Assembly: GCA_902826815.1 (NCBI GenBank)
Contig: CADEGF010000005.1
Span: forward strand, 128,382 to 192,381
Origin: an uncultured Mycobacteriaceae bacterium
Lineage (GTDB): Bacteria > Actinomycetota > Actinomycetes > Mycobacteriales > Mycobacteriaceae
Direction of reading: 5' to 3'
DNA length: 64,000 nucleotides
Below, one piece after another: positions 19,805-30,623 of this stretch. Under the pieces are notes generated by a model. It had not been told where the DNA came from. It saw nothing but the letters and a program-made list of their open reading frames with translations, and did not search any database. Each line of letters begins with the position of its first letter. Within the stretch, counting starts at the first letter, position 1. Made by a program: the position numbers and the translations under genes.

Positions 19805-20680
19805 ATGATCGACGCGACAGACCTTCTGCGGTGGTACGAGCGCGAACAGCGCGACCTGCCGTGGCGCAGACCGGGCGTCACGCCGTGGCAGGTTCTGGTC
19901 AGCGAGTTCATGCTGCAGCAGACGCCCGTGGCTCGGGTCGAGCCGATCTGGCTGGCCTGGATCGCCCGTTGGCCTACCCCGTCGGCGACCGCGGCCGCCT
20001 CCGCCGCCGACGTGCTGCGGGCTTGGGGGAAGCTCGGCTATCCGCGACGGGCCAAGCGGCTGCACGAATGCGCGGTCGTGATCGCGGACGAGTACGGCGA
20101 TGCTGTCCCCTCGGACGTCGAAACCCTTTTGTCGCTGCCGGGAATCGGCGCGTATACCGCGCGTGCGATTGCCTGCTTCGCATATCGACAGCGGGTTCCG
20201 GTTGTCGATACGAACGTGCGGCGCGTGGTGGCGCGCGCGGTGCACGGCCGGGCCGATGCGGCTGCTTCGTCGTCGGCGCGCGACCTCGCGGATGTCGACG
20301 AGCTGCTGCCGAACAGCACTGAGGCACCACGCTTTTCGGTGGCCCTGATGGAGCTCGGAGCGACGGTTTGCACGGCAAGGTCGCCACGCTGCGGGATCTG
20401 TCCGCTGAGCGTGTGCGCGTGGCGATCCGCCGGCTTCCCGGCCGCCACCGGACCGGCGCGCCGGACACAGCGCTACGCGGGCACCGATCGACAGGTGCGC
20501 GGTCGACTGTTGGATGTGCTGCGCGGCAACGACTCTCCCGTCACTCGCGCCGAGCTCGACATCGCGTGGCTGACCGATACCGCGCAGCGGGACCGCGCAC
20601 TGGATTCGCTGCTCGTCGACGGGTTGGTGGAGCAGACCGCCGACGGTCGATTCGCCCTTGCGGGCGAAGGCACTGGCTAG
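19805..20680 (+). CDS. mutY: A/G-specific adenine glycosylase MutY
   Basis: A 291-residue base-excision repair enzyme removing A mispaired with 8-oxoG. The catalytic Glu is in VSEFMLQQTPV, the helix-hairpin-helix is LPGIGAYTARAI near residue 115, and the catalytic Asp is in PVVDTNVRRVV near 138. The [4Fe-4S] ligands are CTARSPRCGICPLSVC near 190-205, with a four-residue final gap. The C-terminal 8-oxoG-recognition domain is shorter than in E. coli (350 residues), as is normal for mycobacteria. It overlaps the stop of the convergent regulator by 4 bases. Confidence 0.92.
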   Translation: MIDATDLLRWYEREQRDLPWRRPGVTPWQVLVSEFMLQQTPVARVEPIWLAWIARWPTPSATAAASAADVLRAWGKLGYPRRAKRLHECAVVIADEYGDAVPSDVETLLSLPGIGAYTARAIACFAYRQRVPVVDTNVRRVVARAVHGRADAAASSSARDLADVDELLPNSTEAPRFSVALMELGATVCTARSPRCGICPLSVCAWRSAGFPAATGPARRTQRYAGTDRQVRGRLLDVLRGNDSPVTRAELDIAWLTDTAQRDRALDSLLVDGLVEQTADGRFALAGEGTG

Positions 20681-21663
20681 GCTGTCTGGGCGGCCTGAAC
20701 GCAGTCCGGATCCATGGCGCAGGCGAAACTGCGCCGGTAGTCAGACGGCGTCACGCCGATGATCCGGCGGAAGTGGTGGCGCAGCAGCGTGGCCGTACCG
20801 AATCCGGAACGATCGGCGATCTGGTCGATGTCCATATCGCTCTCTTCGAGCATCCGCCGTGCGTAGAGCACGCGCTGATCGGTCACCCACTGCATCGGGG
20901 TCGTACCGGTCTCGTCGACGAAGCGCCGCGCGAAGGTGCGCGCCGACATGTTCGCGCGCCGAGCCAACGTGCCGACGGTGTGTGGTCTGTCGAGATTGCC
21001 AAGAATCCAATCAAGGTGCGGTGCAAAGCGTTCCGAACATCGAACGGGGATGGGTTGGTCGATGTACTGCCGCTGACCGCCGTCGCGTTGGGGCGGAACC
21101 ACCATCCGGCGCGCGATCTTGTTGGTGACCTCACTACCGAGCTCACGGCGGACGAGATGCAGGCAGGCGTCGATACCCGCCGCGGTGCCCGCGCTGGTGA
21201 TCAGGTTGCCGTCGTCGACGAACAGCACGTTGCGATCCACTTTCGCGGTCGGGTACCGACGGGCCAGTTCATCGGCGTGCATCCAGTGGGTGGTGCACGG
21301 CCGGCCGTCGAGTAGTCCCGCCTCGCCGGCGACGAACGCACCGGAGCACACGGTCAGGATGATCGCGCCCGCATCCGAGGCCGCCTTGATCGCCTCGAGC
21401 GCCTCGGGCAGATAGTCGGATCCGGCGATCGCCGGGATCGCGACGAGGTCCGCACCGATGAGCGCGTCGAACCCGTGATCGGGCGTGAGTGAGGCACCCA
21501 CAGAGGTCCGGACGGGCTTCCCGGGCTCCGGCCCGCAGACCTTGAAATCGAAGTTCGGTACGCCGTCGGCGGAGCGGTCGATTCCGAAGACCTCGCAGAT
21601 CACGCCGAATTCGAAGACAGCCAGGTGGTCAAGCACCAGCGCCGACACTTTTTCAATTGCCAT
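20677..21663 (-). CDS. GlxA-family regulator: DJ-1/PfpI domain plus AraC DNA-binding domain
   Basis: A 328-residue regulator. The N-terminal DJ-1/PfpI amidotransferase-like domain (residues 5-180) has the nucleophile-elbow region ILTVCSGAFVAGEAGLL with a Cys. The C-terminal AraC-type domain (residues 220-318) has two helix-turn-helix units (TVGTLARRANMSARTFARRF; IDQIADRSGFGTATLLRHHF). Members regulate amine, nitrile or arginine-derivative metabolism elsewhere; the ligand here is unknown. Divergent from a small membrane-protein gene with 71 bases between. Confidence 0.85.
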   Translation of the reverse strand: MAIEKVSALVLDHLAVFEFGVICEVFGIDRSADGVPNFDFKVCGPEPGKPVRTSVGASLTPDHGFDALIGADLVAIPAIAGSDYLPEALEAIKAASDAGAIILTVCSGAFVAGEAGLLDGRPCTTHWMHADELARRYPTAKVDRNVLFVDDGNLITSAGTAAGIDACLHLVRRELGSEVTNKIARRMVVPPQRDGGQRQYIDQPIPVRCSERFAPHLDWILGNLDRPHTVGTLARRANMSARTFARRFVDETGTTPMQWVTDQRVLYARRMLEESDMDIDQIADRSGFGTATLLRHHFRRIIGVTPSDYRRSFACAMDPDCVQAAQTA

Positions 21664-21734
21664 GGCAGTATCTTATCGCATGCTGTCACTGCTGCCACTG
21701 TTGGCGGGATATGTACCGGCGGAGCATTACTGCC

Positions 21735-21989
21735 ATGAGTACAGCACTGACCTTCCTGATCCTGATCGCACCGTTCGCGGTGGCGGCGGCGCTGAGCTGG
21801 GCCGCGCACCGCTCCGATTCACTTCGCATCCGGTTCAACCAGTTCCGGTGGTCCGCCCCGATGGTGGGCAGGCTGTTCGAGGACGACCGCGACGGGTTCC
21901 GTGTCGCACACGACGTCGACGCCATCCGCACGCGCTTCGAGAAGCAGCCGTTCTGGCCGTCTTCAGGCGCGACCGGCGAGCGTCGTTAG
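21735..21989 (+). CDS. Small membrane protein, 84 residues, unknown
   Basis: The ATG at 21735 starts one hydrophobic N-terminal helix (LTFLILIAPFAVAAALSWAA) followed by a charged cytoplasmic-type tail with RFNQFRWSAPMVGRLFEDDRDGFRVAHDVDAIRTRFE. I do not recognise a family. The amphipathic, regular tail and the real-looking start argue for a real gene. It is divergent from the GlxA-type regulator and may be its target. Its 3' end overlaps the convergent hydrolase gene by 27 bases. Confidence 0.6.
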   Translation: MSTALTFLILIAPFAVAAALSWAAHRSDSLRIRFNQFRWSAPMVGRLFEDDRDGFRVAHDVDAIRTRFEKQPFWPSSGATGERR

Positions 21990-22733
21990 AAACGACACCA
22001 CCGCGTCGCGGTAGATCTGCGGCGCGTCGTCGTGGACCAGATGACCGGCGCCGGGCACGTGCACATACGTTGTCCGGTCGCCGGTCTCGCTCATTTCGCG
22101 CATCTGTCCCGGCGGCGTCACGGAGTTGCCCGCCTCGATGAGAAGTGTCGGCACGGCCACGTCGCGCCACTGCGCCCAATAGTCGCGGGTACCCCACTGC
22201 GCGGCGATGTCTATCCAGATCTTGGTGTGCCCGTGCAAACGCCACCCGGTGTCCGTGCGGTCGAATGCCTCGAGAAAATACTGGCCGGCCACCGGCCCGA
22301 ATTCGTCGTAAACCTCTTCTGCGGAGGCGAATTCGACCGGCAGGGCGTGTAGCCACGGCTCCCATGGACCGGTGGTCCGGCCCACGAAGTCCGGTGCCAT
22401 GTCCTCGATGACCAGTGCGTCGACCAGATCGGGTCTGGCCGCCGCCAGACACCAGGAGTGCAGGCCGCCCATCGAGTGGCCGATCAGGGTTGCGGGCCTG
22501 CCGAGCGCCGCCACCGCCTCACCGAGGTCGTCGACGAACCGTTCGGTGCTGATCGGATGCGGATCGGCGACGTCGCGGCCACGGTGCCACGGTGCGTCGT
22601 AGGTGTACACCTGCCCGCGCCGGGTCAGCCAGGGAAGTTGCCGCGACCATGTCGAACCCCGGCCCATCAGCCCGTGCACGAGCACGATCGGCTCGCCGTC
22701 ACCGCCCCTGAGAGTGAGGAGTTCGTCGCTCAC
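21963..22733 (-). CDS. Alpha/beta hydrolase (Rv3591c-like)
   Basis: A 256-residue alpha/beta-fold hydrolase. The oxyanion region is VLVHGLMGRG, the nucleophile elbow is GHSMGG near residue 95 and the catalytic His is in GAGHLVHDD near 230. Position matches M. tuberculosis Rv3591c. Substrate unknown; a carboxylester or a C-C bond hydrolase role is possible. It begins 3 bases after the AzgA-type permease gene and is in the same transcript. Confidence 0.8.
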   Translation of the reverse strand: MSDELLTLRGGDGEPIVLVHGLMGRGSTWSRQLPWLTRRGQVYTYDAPWHRGRDVADPHPISTERFVDDLGEAVAALGRPATLIGHSMGGLHSWCLAAARPDLVDALVIEDMAPDFVGRTTGPWEPWLHALPVEFASAEEVYDEFGPVAGQYFLEAFDRTDTGWRLHGHTKIWIDIAAQWGTRDYWAQWRDVAVPTLLIEAGNSVTPPGQMREMSETGDRTTYVHVPGAGHLVHDDAPQIYRDAVVSFLTTLAGRA

Positions 22734-22736
22734 CGG

Positions 22737-24176
22737 TCAGATCCCGATCAGTGATTCGATCCAGTCACGCCCGAAGTAGACCAGGAAGCCCGCTGCGGTG
22801 AGCCATAGCAGCGGGCTGATCTCGCGGGCCTTCCCTGCGGCAGAACGCACGACAACCCATGCGATGAAACCGATTCCGATGCCGTTGGCGATCGAGAAGG
22901 ACAGCGGCATGACCGCGACCGTCAACACCACCGGCACGGCGACTGAGAACTCCGACAGGTCGACGTCGCGCAGGTGCGAAAACATCATCACGCCGACGAC
23001 GACCAGCGCCGCTGCGGCGACCTCAGTCGGCACGATCGACGCCAGCGGCGTCACAAACATCGCCGCGAAGAACAACAGCCCCGTGACGATGTTCGCCAGC
23101 CCGGTGCGCGCGCCTTCCTGGATGCCTGCCGCCGATTCCAGAAAGACAGTGTTGGACGACGACGACGTTGCGCCGCCGAGAACGGCGCCCGCGCCCTCGA
23201 CTACGAGCGCCGAGCGCAGCCGCGGGAACGTACCGCGTTCGTCGGCGACGTCGACCTCACGCGAGAGCCCGGTGAAGGTGCCCATCGCGTCGAAGAAGTT
23301 CGCGAACACCAGGGTGAAGACCAGCATGACGGCGGCCAGCGCCCCGATCCGTCCGAAGCTGTCCAGGCTGAACGCACCGATAAGCGACAGGTCCGGCATG
23401 GCGAAGGGCGAGCCGGACAGTGCGGGCACGGACAGGCTCCAACCACCGGGGCGCTCGGCCGACGGCCCGAGATGCCAGATGGCCTCGATGGCGACTGCGA
23501 CGACTGTGCCTGTCAGCAGCCCGATGAAGATCGCGCCGCGCACCCGCCGGACCACCAGGACGCATGTGACCAGCAGGGTGAACACGAATACCAGCGTCGG
23601 CACGGTGCTGATCGAGCCGCTGCCGCCTGCCCCGAGACCGACCGGCGGCGACGGCAGCCCGGTCGAGCCGATGAAGCCGGCGTCGACAAGGCCGATGAAC
23701 AAGATGAAGGCGCCGATTCCCGCCGTGATCGCGAGCTTGAGCTGCATCGGCACGGCATCGAAGATCAGCGTGCGCAGGCCGGTGGCCGCAAGCAATACGA
23801 TGATGATGCCGTTGATGACCACCAGTCCCATCGCCTCGGGCCAGGTGAGTGAGCCGACGACGGTCGTTGCGAGAAACGAGTTGATGCCAAGCCCTGCCGC
23901 GAAAGCGAACGGAAGGCGGGCGATGAGGCCGAACAGGATCGTCATCACCCCTGCCGCAAGGGAAGTCGCGGCGGAGACCTGCGCGAAGTCGAGACTGTTG
24001 CCGTCGACGTCTTGTGCGTCCGACAAGATGATGGGGTTCAGCACGACGATGTAGGCCATCGCGATGAACGTGACGATGCCGCCCCGTATCTCTGAGGTCA
24101 GTGACGACCCGCGCGCCGACAGCTCGAAGAATTTGTCCAAGCGGCCCACATCGGTTCTTGTGCCGTCCGAGGTCAT
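22737..24176 (-). CDS. AzgA-type guanine/hypoxanthine permease (NCS2)
   Basis: A 479-residue purine transporter with 12-14 membrane segments. The AzgA subgroup is indicated by GIVTFIAMAYIVVLNP, GLGINSFLATTV, and the long conserved stretch around FVNFFDAMGTFTGLSREV and TSSSSNTVFLESAAGI. It should import guanine, hypoxanthine or adenine with protons. The ATG at 24176 begins MTSDGTRTD; the much longer open frame back to 25025 is an antisense shadow of lpqF and mhuD. First gene of a unit with the alpha/beta hydrolase, divergent from mhuD. Confidence 0.88.
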   Translation of the reverse strand: MTSDGTRTDVGRLDKFFELSARGSSLTSEIRGGIVTFIAMAYIVVLNPIILSDAQDVDGNSLDFAQVSAATSLAAGVMTILFGLIARLPFAFAAGLGINSFLATTVVGSLTWPEAMGLVVINGIIIVLLAATGLRTLIFDAVPMQLKLAITAGIGAFILFIGLVDAGFIGSTGLPSPPVGLGAGGSGSISTVPTLVFVFTLLVTCVLVVRRVRGAIFIGLLTGTVVAVAIEAIWHLGPSAERPGGWSLSVPALSGSPFAMPDLSLIGAFSLDSFGRIGALAAVMLVFTLVFANFFDAMGTFTGLSREVDVADERGTFPRLRSALVVEGAGAVLGGATSSSSNTVFLESAAGIQEGARTGLANIVTGLLFFAAMFVTPLASIVPTEVAAAALVVVGVMMFSHLRDVDLSEFSVAVPVVLTVAVMPLSFSIANGIGIGFIAWVVVRSAAGKAREISPLLWLTAAGFLVYFGRDWIESLIGI

Positions 24177-24217
24177 GCACAGAACCCTATGGGCGCAGGA
24201 CGGCAATTCGCAGGCGG

Positions 24218-24223
24218 TAGCCT
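24218..24223 (+). promoter_or_regulatory. -10 hexamer for mhuD
   Basis: TAGCCT lies 7 bases before the mhuD ATG. It fits TANNNT and predicts a leader of at most one base. Confidence 0.4.
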
Positions 24224-24230
24224 TGGCCGC

Positions 24231-24548
24231 ATGCCCGTGGTGAAGATCAACGCAATCGAGGTTCCGCCAGACGCCGGTCCCGAGCTGGAGAAGCGGTTCG
24301 CGAATCGTGCACACGCCGTCGACAACCAGCCAGGCTTCCTGGGCTTTCAGCTGTTGAGGCCGGTCAAGGGGGAAGATCGCTACTTCGTCGTGACGCAGTG
24401 GGAGTCCGAGGAGGCGTTTCAGGCGTGGGCAAGCGGACCTGCCGTTGAAGCGCACGCGGGTCAGCGCGCCAATCCCGTCGCCACCGGCGCGTCCCTGCTT
24501 GAGTTCGAGGTTGTGCTGAACGTTGCGGGGACCGACGCCAACGCCTGA
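24231..24548 (+). CDS. mhuD: Haem-degrading monooxygenase MhuD
   Basis: A 105-residue dimeric ferredoxin-like enzyme of the IsdG/MhuD family that opens haem, releasing iron and mycobilins without CO. It is near-identical in pattern to M. tuberculosis MhuD (Rv3592): Asn7 and Trp66 in the haem pocket and His75 as the iron ligand are all in the expected positions. Cytoplasmic. It is divergent from the purine permease and overlaps lpqF by 26 bases. No iron-regulator (IdeR) box was recognised in the 54-base upstream gap. Confidence 0.93.
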   Translation: MPVVKINAIEVPPDAGPELEKRFANRAHAVDNQPGFLGFQLLRPVKGEDRYFVVTQWESEEAFQAWASGPAVEAHAGQRANPVATGASLLEFEVVLNVAGTDANA

Positions 24549-25896
24549 CGCGAGCAGGGCGCGTCGCTGGGTGACCTCGATGACGGTCGCCGTCGCTCTG
24601 GTCGTCGCCCTGGCTTGCGGTTGTGCGGACGCGGGACCGGCGGGCCCCGCGGGAGCCGCGCAGAACATTCGCATCGACACCAACACACCACAGGGTCTGC
24701 GGGCCAGGCAGATCATGGACATGCTCAACTCCGACTGGCCGATCGGGCCCAACGGAATCCGCACGCTTGCCGCGCCGAAGATCATGGATGACGTCGGGAC
24801 CACGATGGACAAGATCTGGTGGGACCGCCCGTTCACGCTGACCGATCTCGATATCGGCGCCGGGCATGCCACGCTGCACACCCTGACCTCGTATGCGCTA
24901 CCGCAGACGATCGAGCTCCGAACCGACGCCGCAGGGCTGGTCGACCGGTTCGACGTATCGCTTGTGCAGCCGGTGATCAAATCGTGGAAGGATATCGACG
25001 CCGAGATCACCAAGACCGGCGCCAAGTACTCCTATCAGGTCTCGAAGGTCGACAAAGGCAAGTGCGCCAAGGTCGCCGGAACGAACACCGACCTTCCGCT
25101 GCCACTGGCGTCGATCTTCAAACTGTATGTGCTGCTTGCTGTTTCAGATGCAGTGAAAGCCGGCACCGTCAGCTGGGACGACCCGTTGATGGTGACCAAG
25201 GAAGGTAAGCTCGTCGGCGCCGCCGGCCTCGACCAAGTGCCCAACGGCACCACCGTGTCGGTGCGGACCGCCGCCCAGCAGATGATCTCGGCCAGCGACA
25301 ACATGGCCACCGATCTGCTGATCAACCGCGTGGGTCATCAGGCCGTCGAACATGCACTGGTCACCGCCGGACACCACGATCCCTCGAGCATGACCCCGTT
25401 CCCGACGACACATGAGATGTTCTCGATCGGTTGGGGCATACCGAATCTGCGCGACAGGTGGCAGGAGGCCTCGTCGACCTCTGCGGGCCGCGCACAACTG
25501 TTCCGCGAGACCGATTCCCGGCCCTACGACCCGGATCCGCAACGCACCCACACACCCGCGTCGGATATCGGTGCCGAGTGGTACGGCTCTGCGGACGATA
25601 TCTGCCGCGTGCACGCGGCGCTGCAGGCCTCGGCGGTCGGGGCGGCCGCACCGGTGAAGGAGATTCTGTCCGCCATCCCCGGTATCGACATCGATCGTGC
25701 GAAGTGGCCGTACATCGGCGCCAAGGGCGGCAACCTGCCCGGCGACCTGTCCTTCAGCTGGTACGCCGTCGATCGCAGCGGGCAGCCGTATGTGGTCAGC
25801 TTCCAGTTGAACTGGCCGAAGTTCCGCAGCCAGACCGCGGCTGCGTGGCTGTTGTCGATCGCTCACCAGACGTTCGATCTGGTGCCTGCCCGCTGA
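24523..25896 (+). CDS. lpqF: Lipoprotein LpqF, serine beta-lactamase-like
   Basis: A 457-residue secreted protein with a class A beta-lactamase-like domain. Active-site motifs are SxxK as SIFK (197-200), SDN (258-260) and a KGG in the KTG place. An N-terminal NTF2-like region (residues 50-155) comes first. The signal peptide (RARRW..., hydrophobic core) ends at CGCADAG, where the lipobox is not canonical (ALAC or ACGC). Equivalent to M. tuberculosis Rv3593. The start is uncertain: TTG at 24523 gives a basic n-region but overlaps mhuD by 26 bases; GTG at 24571 would lose the basic residues. Coupled to mhuD. Confidence 0.8.
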   Translation: MRGPTPTPDASRARRWVTSMTVAVALVVALACGCADAGPAGPAGAAQNIRIDTNTPQGLRARQIMDMLNSDWPIGPNGIRTLAAPKIMDDVGTTMDKIWWDRPFTLTDLDIGAGHATLHTLTSYALPQTIELRTDAAGLVDRFDVSLVQPVIKSWKDIDAEITKTGAKYSYQVSKVDKGKCAKVAGTNTDLPLPLASIFKLYVLLAVSDAVKAGTVSWDDPLMVTKEGKLVGAAGLDQVPNGTTVSVRTAAQQMISASDNMATDLLINRVGHQAVEHALVTAGHHDPSSMTPFPTTHEMFSIGWGIPNLRDRWQEASSTSAGRAQLFRETDSRPYDPDPQRTHTPASDIGAEWYGSADDICRVHAALQASAVGAAAPVKEILSAIPGIDIDRAKWPYIGAKGGNLPGDLSFSWYAVDRSGQPYVVSFQLNWPKFRSQTAAAWLLSIAHQTFDLVPAR

Positions 25897-26448
25897 CTAT
25901 TTCGTGGAGCGCAGATTCCACGCGTGACCGCGGAAATGCATCACCGTCCGGCTCACCGGTGCGACGTCTATGCGCCAGAACGACTTCGCGGGCGCATCCA
26001 GCGCCACCAGGATCGCCGCGCGGATGACCGCGGGATGGGTTACCGCGACCAGCCTGCTGCGTCGGGTGGTCAGCGTTTCCATCCAGTCGCGGACCCGGTC
26101 GACCAGAGCAACGACGGACTCGCCGCCGTGTGGCGCCCTTGTCGGGTCGGTCAGCCAGATCGCGAGGTCGGCGGGGCGTACGCCGCCGAGCACATCGCCG
26201 CGCCATCTGCCGCAGTCCAGATCGGCCAGCCGTTGGTCGATACTGACTTGCAGCCCAAGGAGTTCCGCGGTCTGCCTGGTGCGCTTCTCCGGCCCGCAGA
26301 ACGCACTATCGGTGGCACCGAGATCGATCGACGCGTCGACCTGGCGGTAGCCGACGGAGTTCAGCGGCTCGTCGGTGGGGAATCGTCCGGCCGACATGGC
26401 GTCGGTCATGGCGTGCGACACCAGAGTCAGCCGGACGACCTCACTCAC
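25897..26448 (-). CDS. Histidine phosphatase-like protein of the cobalt cluster
   Basis: A 183-residue phosphoglycerate-mutase-fold protein. The usual catalytic RHG is replaced by SHA (VSHAMTDAM, residues 10-18), keeping the nucleophile His but losing Arg. The second Arg block (KRTRQTAELLG) and the second His (VTHPAVIRA near 138) are kept. Enzymes of this fold include alpha-ribazole phosphatase in B12 salvage, and cbtA and cbtB lie upstream on the same strand, so a corrinoid-related job is plausible but not shown. It starts with GTG 127 bases after cbtA. Confidence 0.65.
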   Translation of the reverse strand: MSEVVRLTLVSHAMTDAMSAGRFPTDEPLNSVGYRQVDASIDLGATDSAFCGPEKRTRQTAELLGLQVSIDQRLADLDCGRWRGDVLGGVRPADLAIWLTDPTRAPHGGESVVALVDRVRDWMETLTTRRSRLVAVTHPAVIRAAILVALDAPAKSFWRIDVAPVSRTVMHFRGHAWNLRSTK

Positions 26449-26461
26449 TACTCGGCTCCCG

Positions 26462-26505
26462 CTCGTCCCCTACCCTGCGGGTGTGGGCCCACCGGTCCTC
26501 GCTCG
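26462..26505. repeat. Imperfect tandem repeat, copy 1
   Basis: A 44-base unit starting CTCGTCCCCT and holding the palindrome GTGGGCCCAC. It matches copy 2 at 38 of 44 positions by hand count. It lies between cbtA and the histidine phosphatase. Confidence 0.6.
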
Positions 26506-26508
26506 TCC

Positions 26509-26552
26509 CTCGTCCCCTGCCCTTCGGGCGTGGGCCCAGCGATCCTCACTCG
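26509..26552. repeat. Imperfect tandem repeat, copy 2
   Basis: Second copy, offset by 47 bases, starting CTCGTCCCCTGC. Base changes spoil the GTGGGCCCAC palindrome to GTGGGCCCAG, so a pure hairpin function is not conserved. Confidence 0.6.
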
Positions 26553-26575
26553 CGCTCGCCTTCGGGACTCATGAC

Positions 26576-27388
26576 TCACGCAGAAATGCTCTCCTGGCGC
26601 TTCGTCTCACCGAACAGCTTCGCCGCCATCGCACCGAACGCCAGGCCGATCGTGGTGTAGATGATCACCTGGTTGCCGAGTGCGAACAGCCGGAAGTCGT
26701 AGAGAACGTCGGCGGGGAAACCTTCGTAGACGATGTTGCCCGCGTCGTCGCGCAGCGGTGCGGGCGTCTCGTCGATGGTCGGCAGCACCAGCATCACGAT
26801 CGCCGACGCCACGACGTAGGCGCCCGCCGCGGTCAGCGCCGCATTCCACGTACCGAGCTTCTCGTTGAGGCGCCTGCCCAGATATACCGCGGCTGCGAGC
26901 AGCGCGGCTGACAATACGACCATCAACAGGTACAGCATGGTGCGCTGGGTGATCGTCTCGTCGAGGCTGAGAGCGGGCGGGCTCGGCGGATATTTCAGCG
27001 CGGGCACGATGAAGAGGCTCAGCAGCATTCCGCCCGCCACATAGAGCGACGTCAGTCGCGCGGATATGTTGCCGACCCGACCGTAGGTCACCGCGAACAC
27101 CACGGCGAACAGCGCGCCGATCGCGACGCTGAAGGCCAGCACTCCGAGTCCCATGCCGATGTTCATCTGCACGGCCCTGGTGAAGCCCTCGAATCCGCCT
27201 TCCCCGCCGTGGCTGTGCCCGGCGACTCCGGCGGCTGTCTCCATGGCCTCGTGTGCGGCGCCGATACCGTCTTCGTACCCGATCGCCAGATCGATCACCG
27301 GCTCGAGGAAGATCCGCGAGAAGACGAACGAGAGCACTCCTGCAAGGGCGCCGGCCAGCACGCCGCGCCAGATGATCTGCTTTTCCAT
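26576..27388 (-). CDS. cbtA: Cobalt transporter subunit CbtA
   Basis: A 270-residue membrane protein with about six helices. Family marks are IWRGVLAGALAGVLSFVFSRIFLEPVI at the N-terminus and a loop with HEAMETAAG...GHSHGGEGG, whose His residues probably bind metal. CbtA with CbtB was proposed from B12-riboswitch genomics as a cobalt uptake system. Here it follows cbtB by 21 bases, and a cobalamin riboswitch precedes cbtB, which matches that assignment. Confidence 0.85.
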   Translation of the reverse strand: MEKQIIWRGVLAGALAGVLSFVFSRIFLEPVIDLAIGYEDGIGAAHEAMETAAGVAGHSHGGEGGFEGFTRAVQMNIGMGLGVLAFSVAIGALFAVVFAVTYGRVGNISARLTSLYVAGGMLLSLFIVPALKYPPSPPALSLDETITQRTMLYLLMVVLSAALLAAAVYLGRRLNEKLGTWNAALTAAGAYVVASAIVMLVLPTIDETPAPLRDDAGNIVYEGFPADVLYDFRLFALGNQVIIYTTIGLAFGAMAAKLFGETKRQESISA

Positions 27389-27409
27389 TGTGTCGTTTAC
27401 CCGGCCGGC

Positions 27410-27625
27410 TCAGTGGCAGGGGAAGCCGAGTAGGTGCCGGGCGTCGTGCACGAATTCATGGATCATCGTGTTGTTGCCGAACACCGACGTCGCGCCCTGG
27501 TCCATTCCGACGAAGTAGATGACCAGGAGTGCGAAGAACGCCGTGAGCGTCAGCCACAGCGCCGCCTTGGTGGCGGAGAAGTCGATAGGAGTCGCGATCG
27601 TCTTACGGGCCTCAGATGAGGTCAT
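27410..27625 (-). CDS. cbtB: Cobalt transporter subunit CbtB
   Basis: A 71-residue single-helix membrane protein. The helix (LWLTLTAFFALLVIYFVGM) is followed by the diagnostic His-rich end NTMIHEFVHDARHLLGFPCH, which likely binds Co(II). It is the small partner of CbtA. The ribosome site GGAAAGGAA at 27632-27640 lies just before the ATG and at the edge of the riboswitch, where sequestration could block translation when B12 is plentiful. Confidence 0.88.
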   Translation of the reverse strand: MTSSEARKTIATPIDFSATKAALWLTLTAFFALLVIYFVGMDQGATSVFGNNTMIHEFVHDARHLLGFPCH

Positions 27626-27639
27626 TGCCAGTTCCTTTC

Positions 27640-27750
27640 CGGGATTTCGCGTCCCAGTCCAAAGGTCGTCGGCGGCCGTCGGGTCTGACTGTCACAGTGG
27701 CGCGACCGTTCTGGATTCTCACCAGATTCCTTCGCCCGCCTGATTACATC
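27640..27750 (-). ncRNA. Cobalamin (B12) riboswitch upstream of cbtBA
   Basis: On the minus strand the conserved core is present in order: GGAAT, then the hairpin CTGGTGAGAATCCAG (27711-27725), then GGTCGCGCCACTGTGA with the invariant GCCACTG (27695-27701), then a B12-box-like AGTCAGACCCGACGGCCG (27673-27690). The ribosome site of cbtB follows within 45 bases. Adenosylcobalamin binding should turn off cbtB-cbtA and probably the phosphatase gene. The outer limits are approximate. Confidence 0.85.
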
Positions 27751-27793
27751 AGCATCCTAAACAACGCGTCCAGCGAATGGGTCCTGGCATGGC

Positions 27794-27828
27794 AAAAGCC
27801 CCCGGATTGTTTTCCATCCGAGGGCTTT
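27794..27828 (-). terminator. Intrinsic terminator of clpC1
   Basis: On the minus strand AAAGCCCTCGGAT, an 8-base loop and ATCCGGGGGCTTTT form a 13-bp stem with one mismatch, ending in a short T-run. It begins 17 bases past the clpC1 stop, and it also insulates the cbtB unit. Confidence 0.85.
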
Positions 27829-27845
27829 CGCGTAGGTGCCGTTAA

Positions 27846-30401
<2,556 letters not shown>

Positions 30402-30623
30402 CGGTGGTTACCTGCTCTCCATAAAAAACTCGGTCGGTGCGTAGCGCGGCTGCACTCCACGCAGCGCACCTGCCGTCCACTCTAATGGGCGGCGGTCCCC
30501 GGTGCCCCGCTTGCCTGCGCTTAGCCGACAAGAGACCGAATGCCCGATCGCGCGACATCCGCCCAGTACCTGGGCTCCATACATCAGCAACGCCCGGCTC
30601 GGAGAAATCGTTGCCCCAGGTAG

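Noticed and set aside
24177-25025. N-terminal extension of the purine permease to 762 residues
   Set aside because: The extra 283 residues are antisense to mhuD and lpqF. The ATG at 24176 gives a normal AzgA-type protein.
27772-27845. A further small gene between clpC1 and cbtB
   Set aside because: The interval is filled by the clpC1 terminator and the riboswitch promoter; no start codon with a usable frame.
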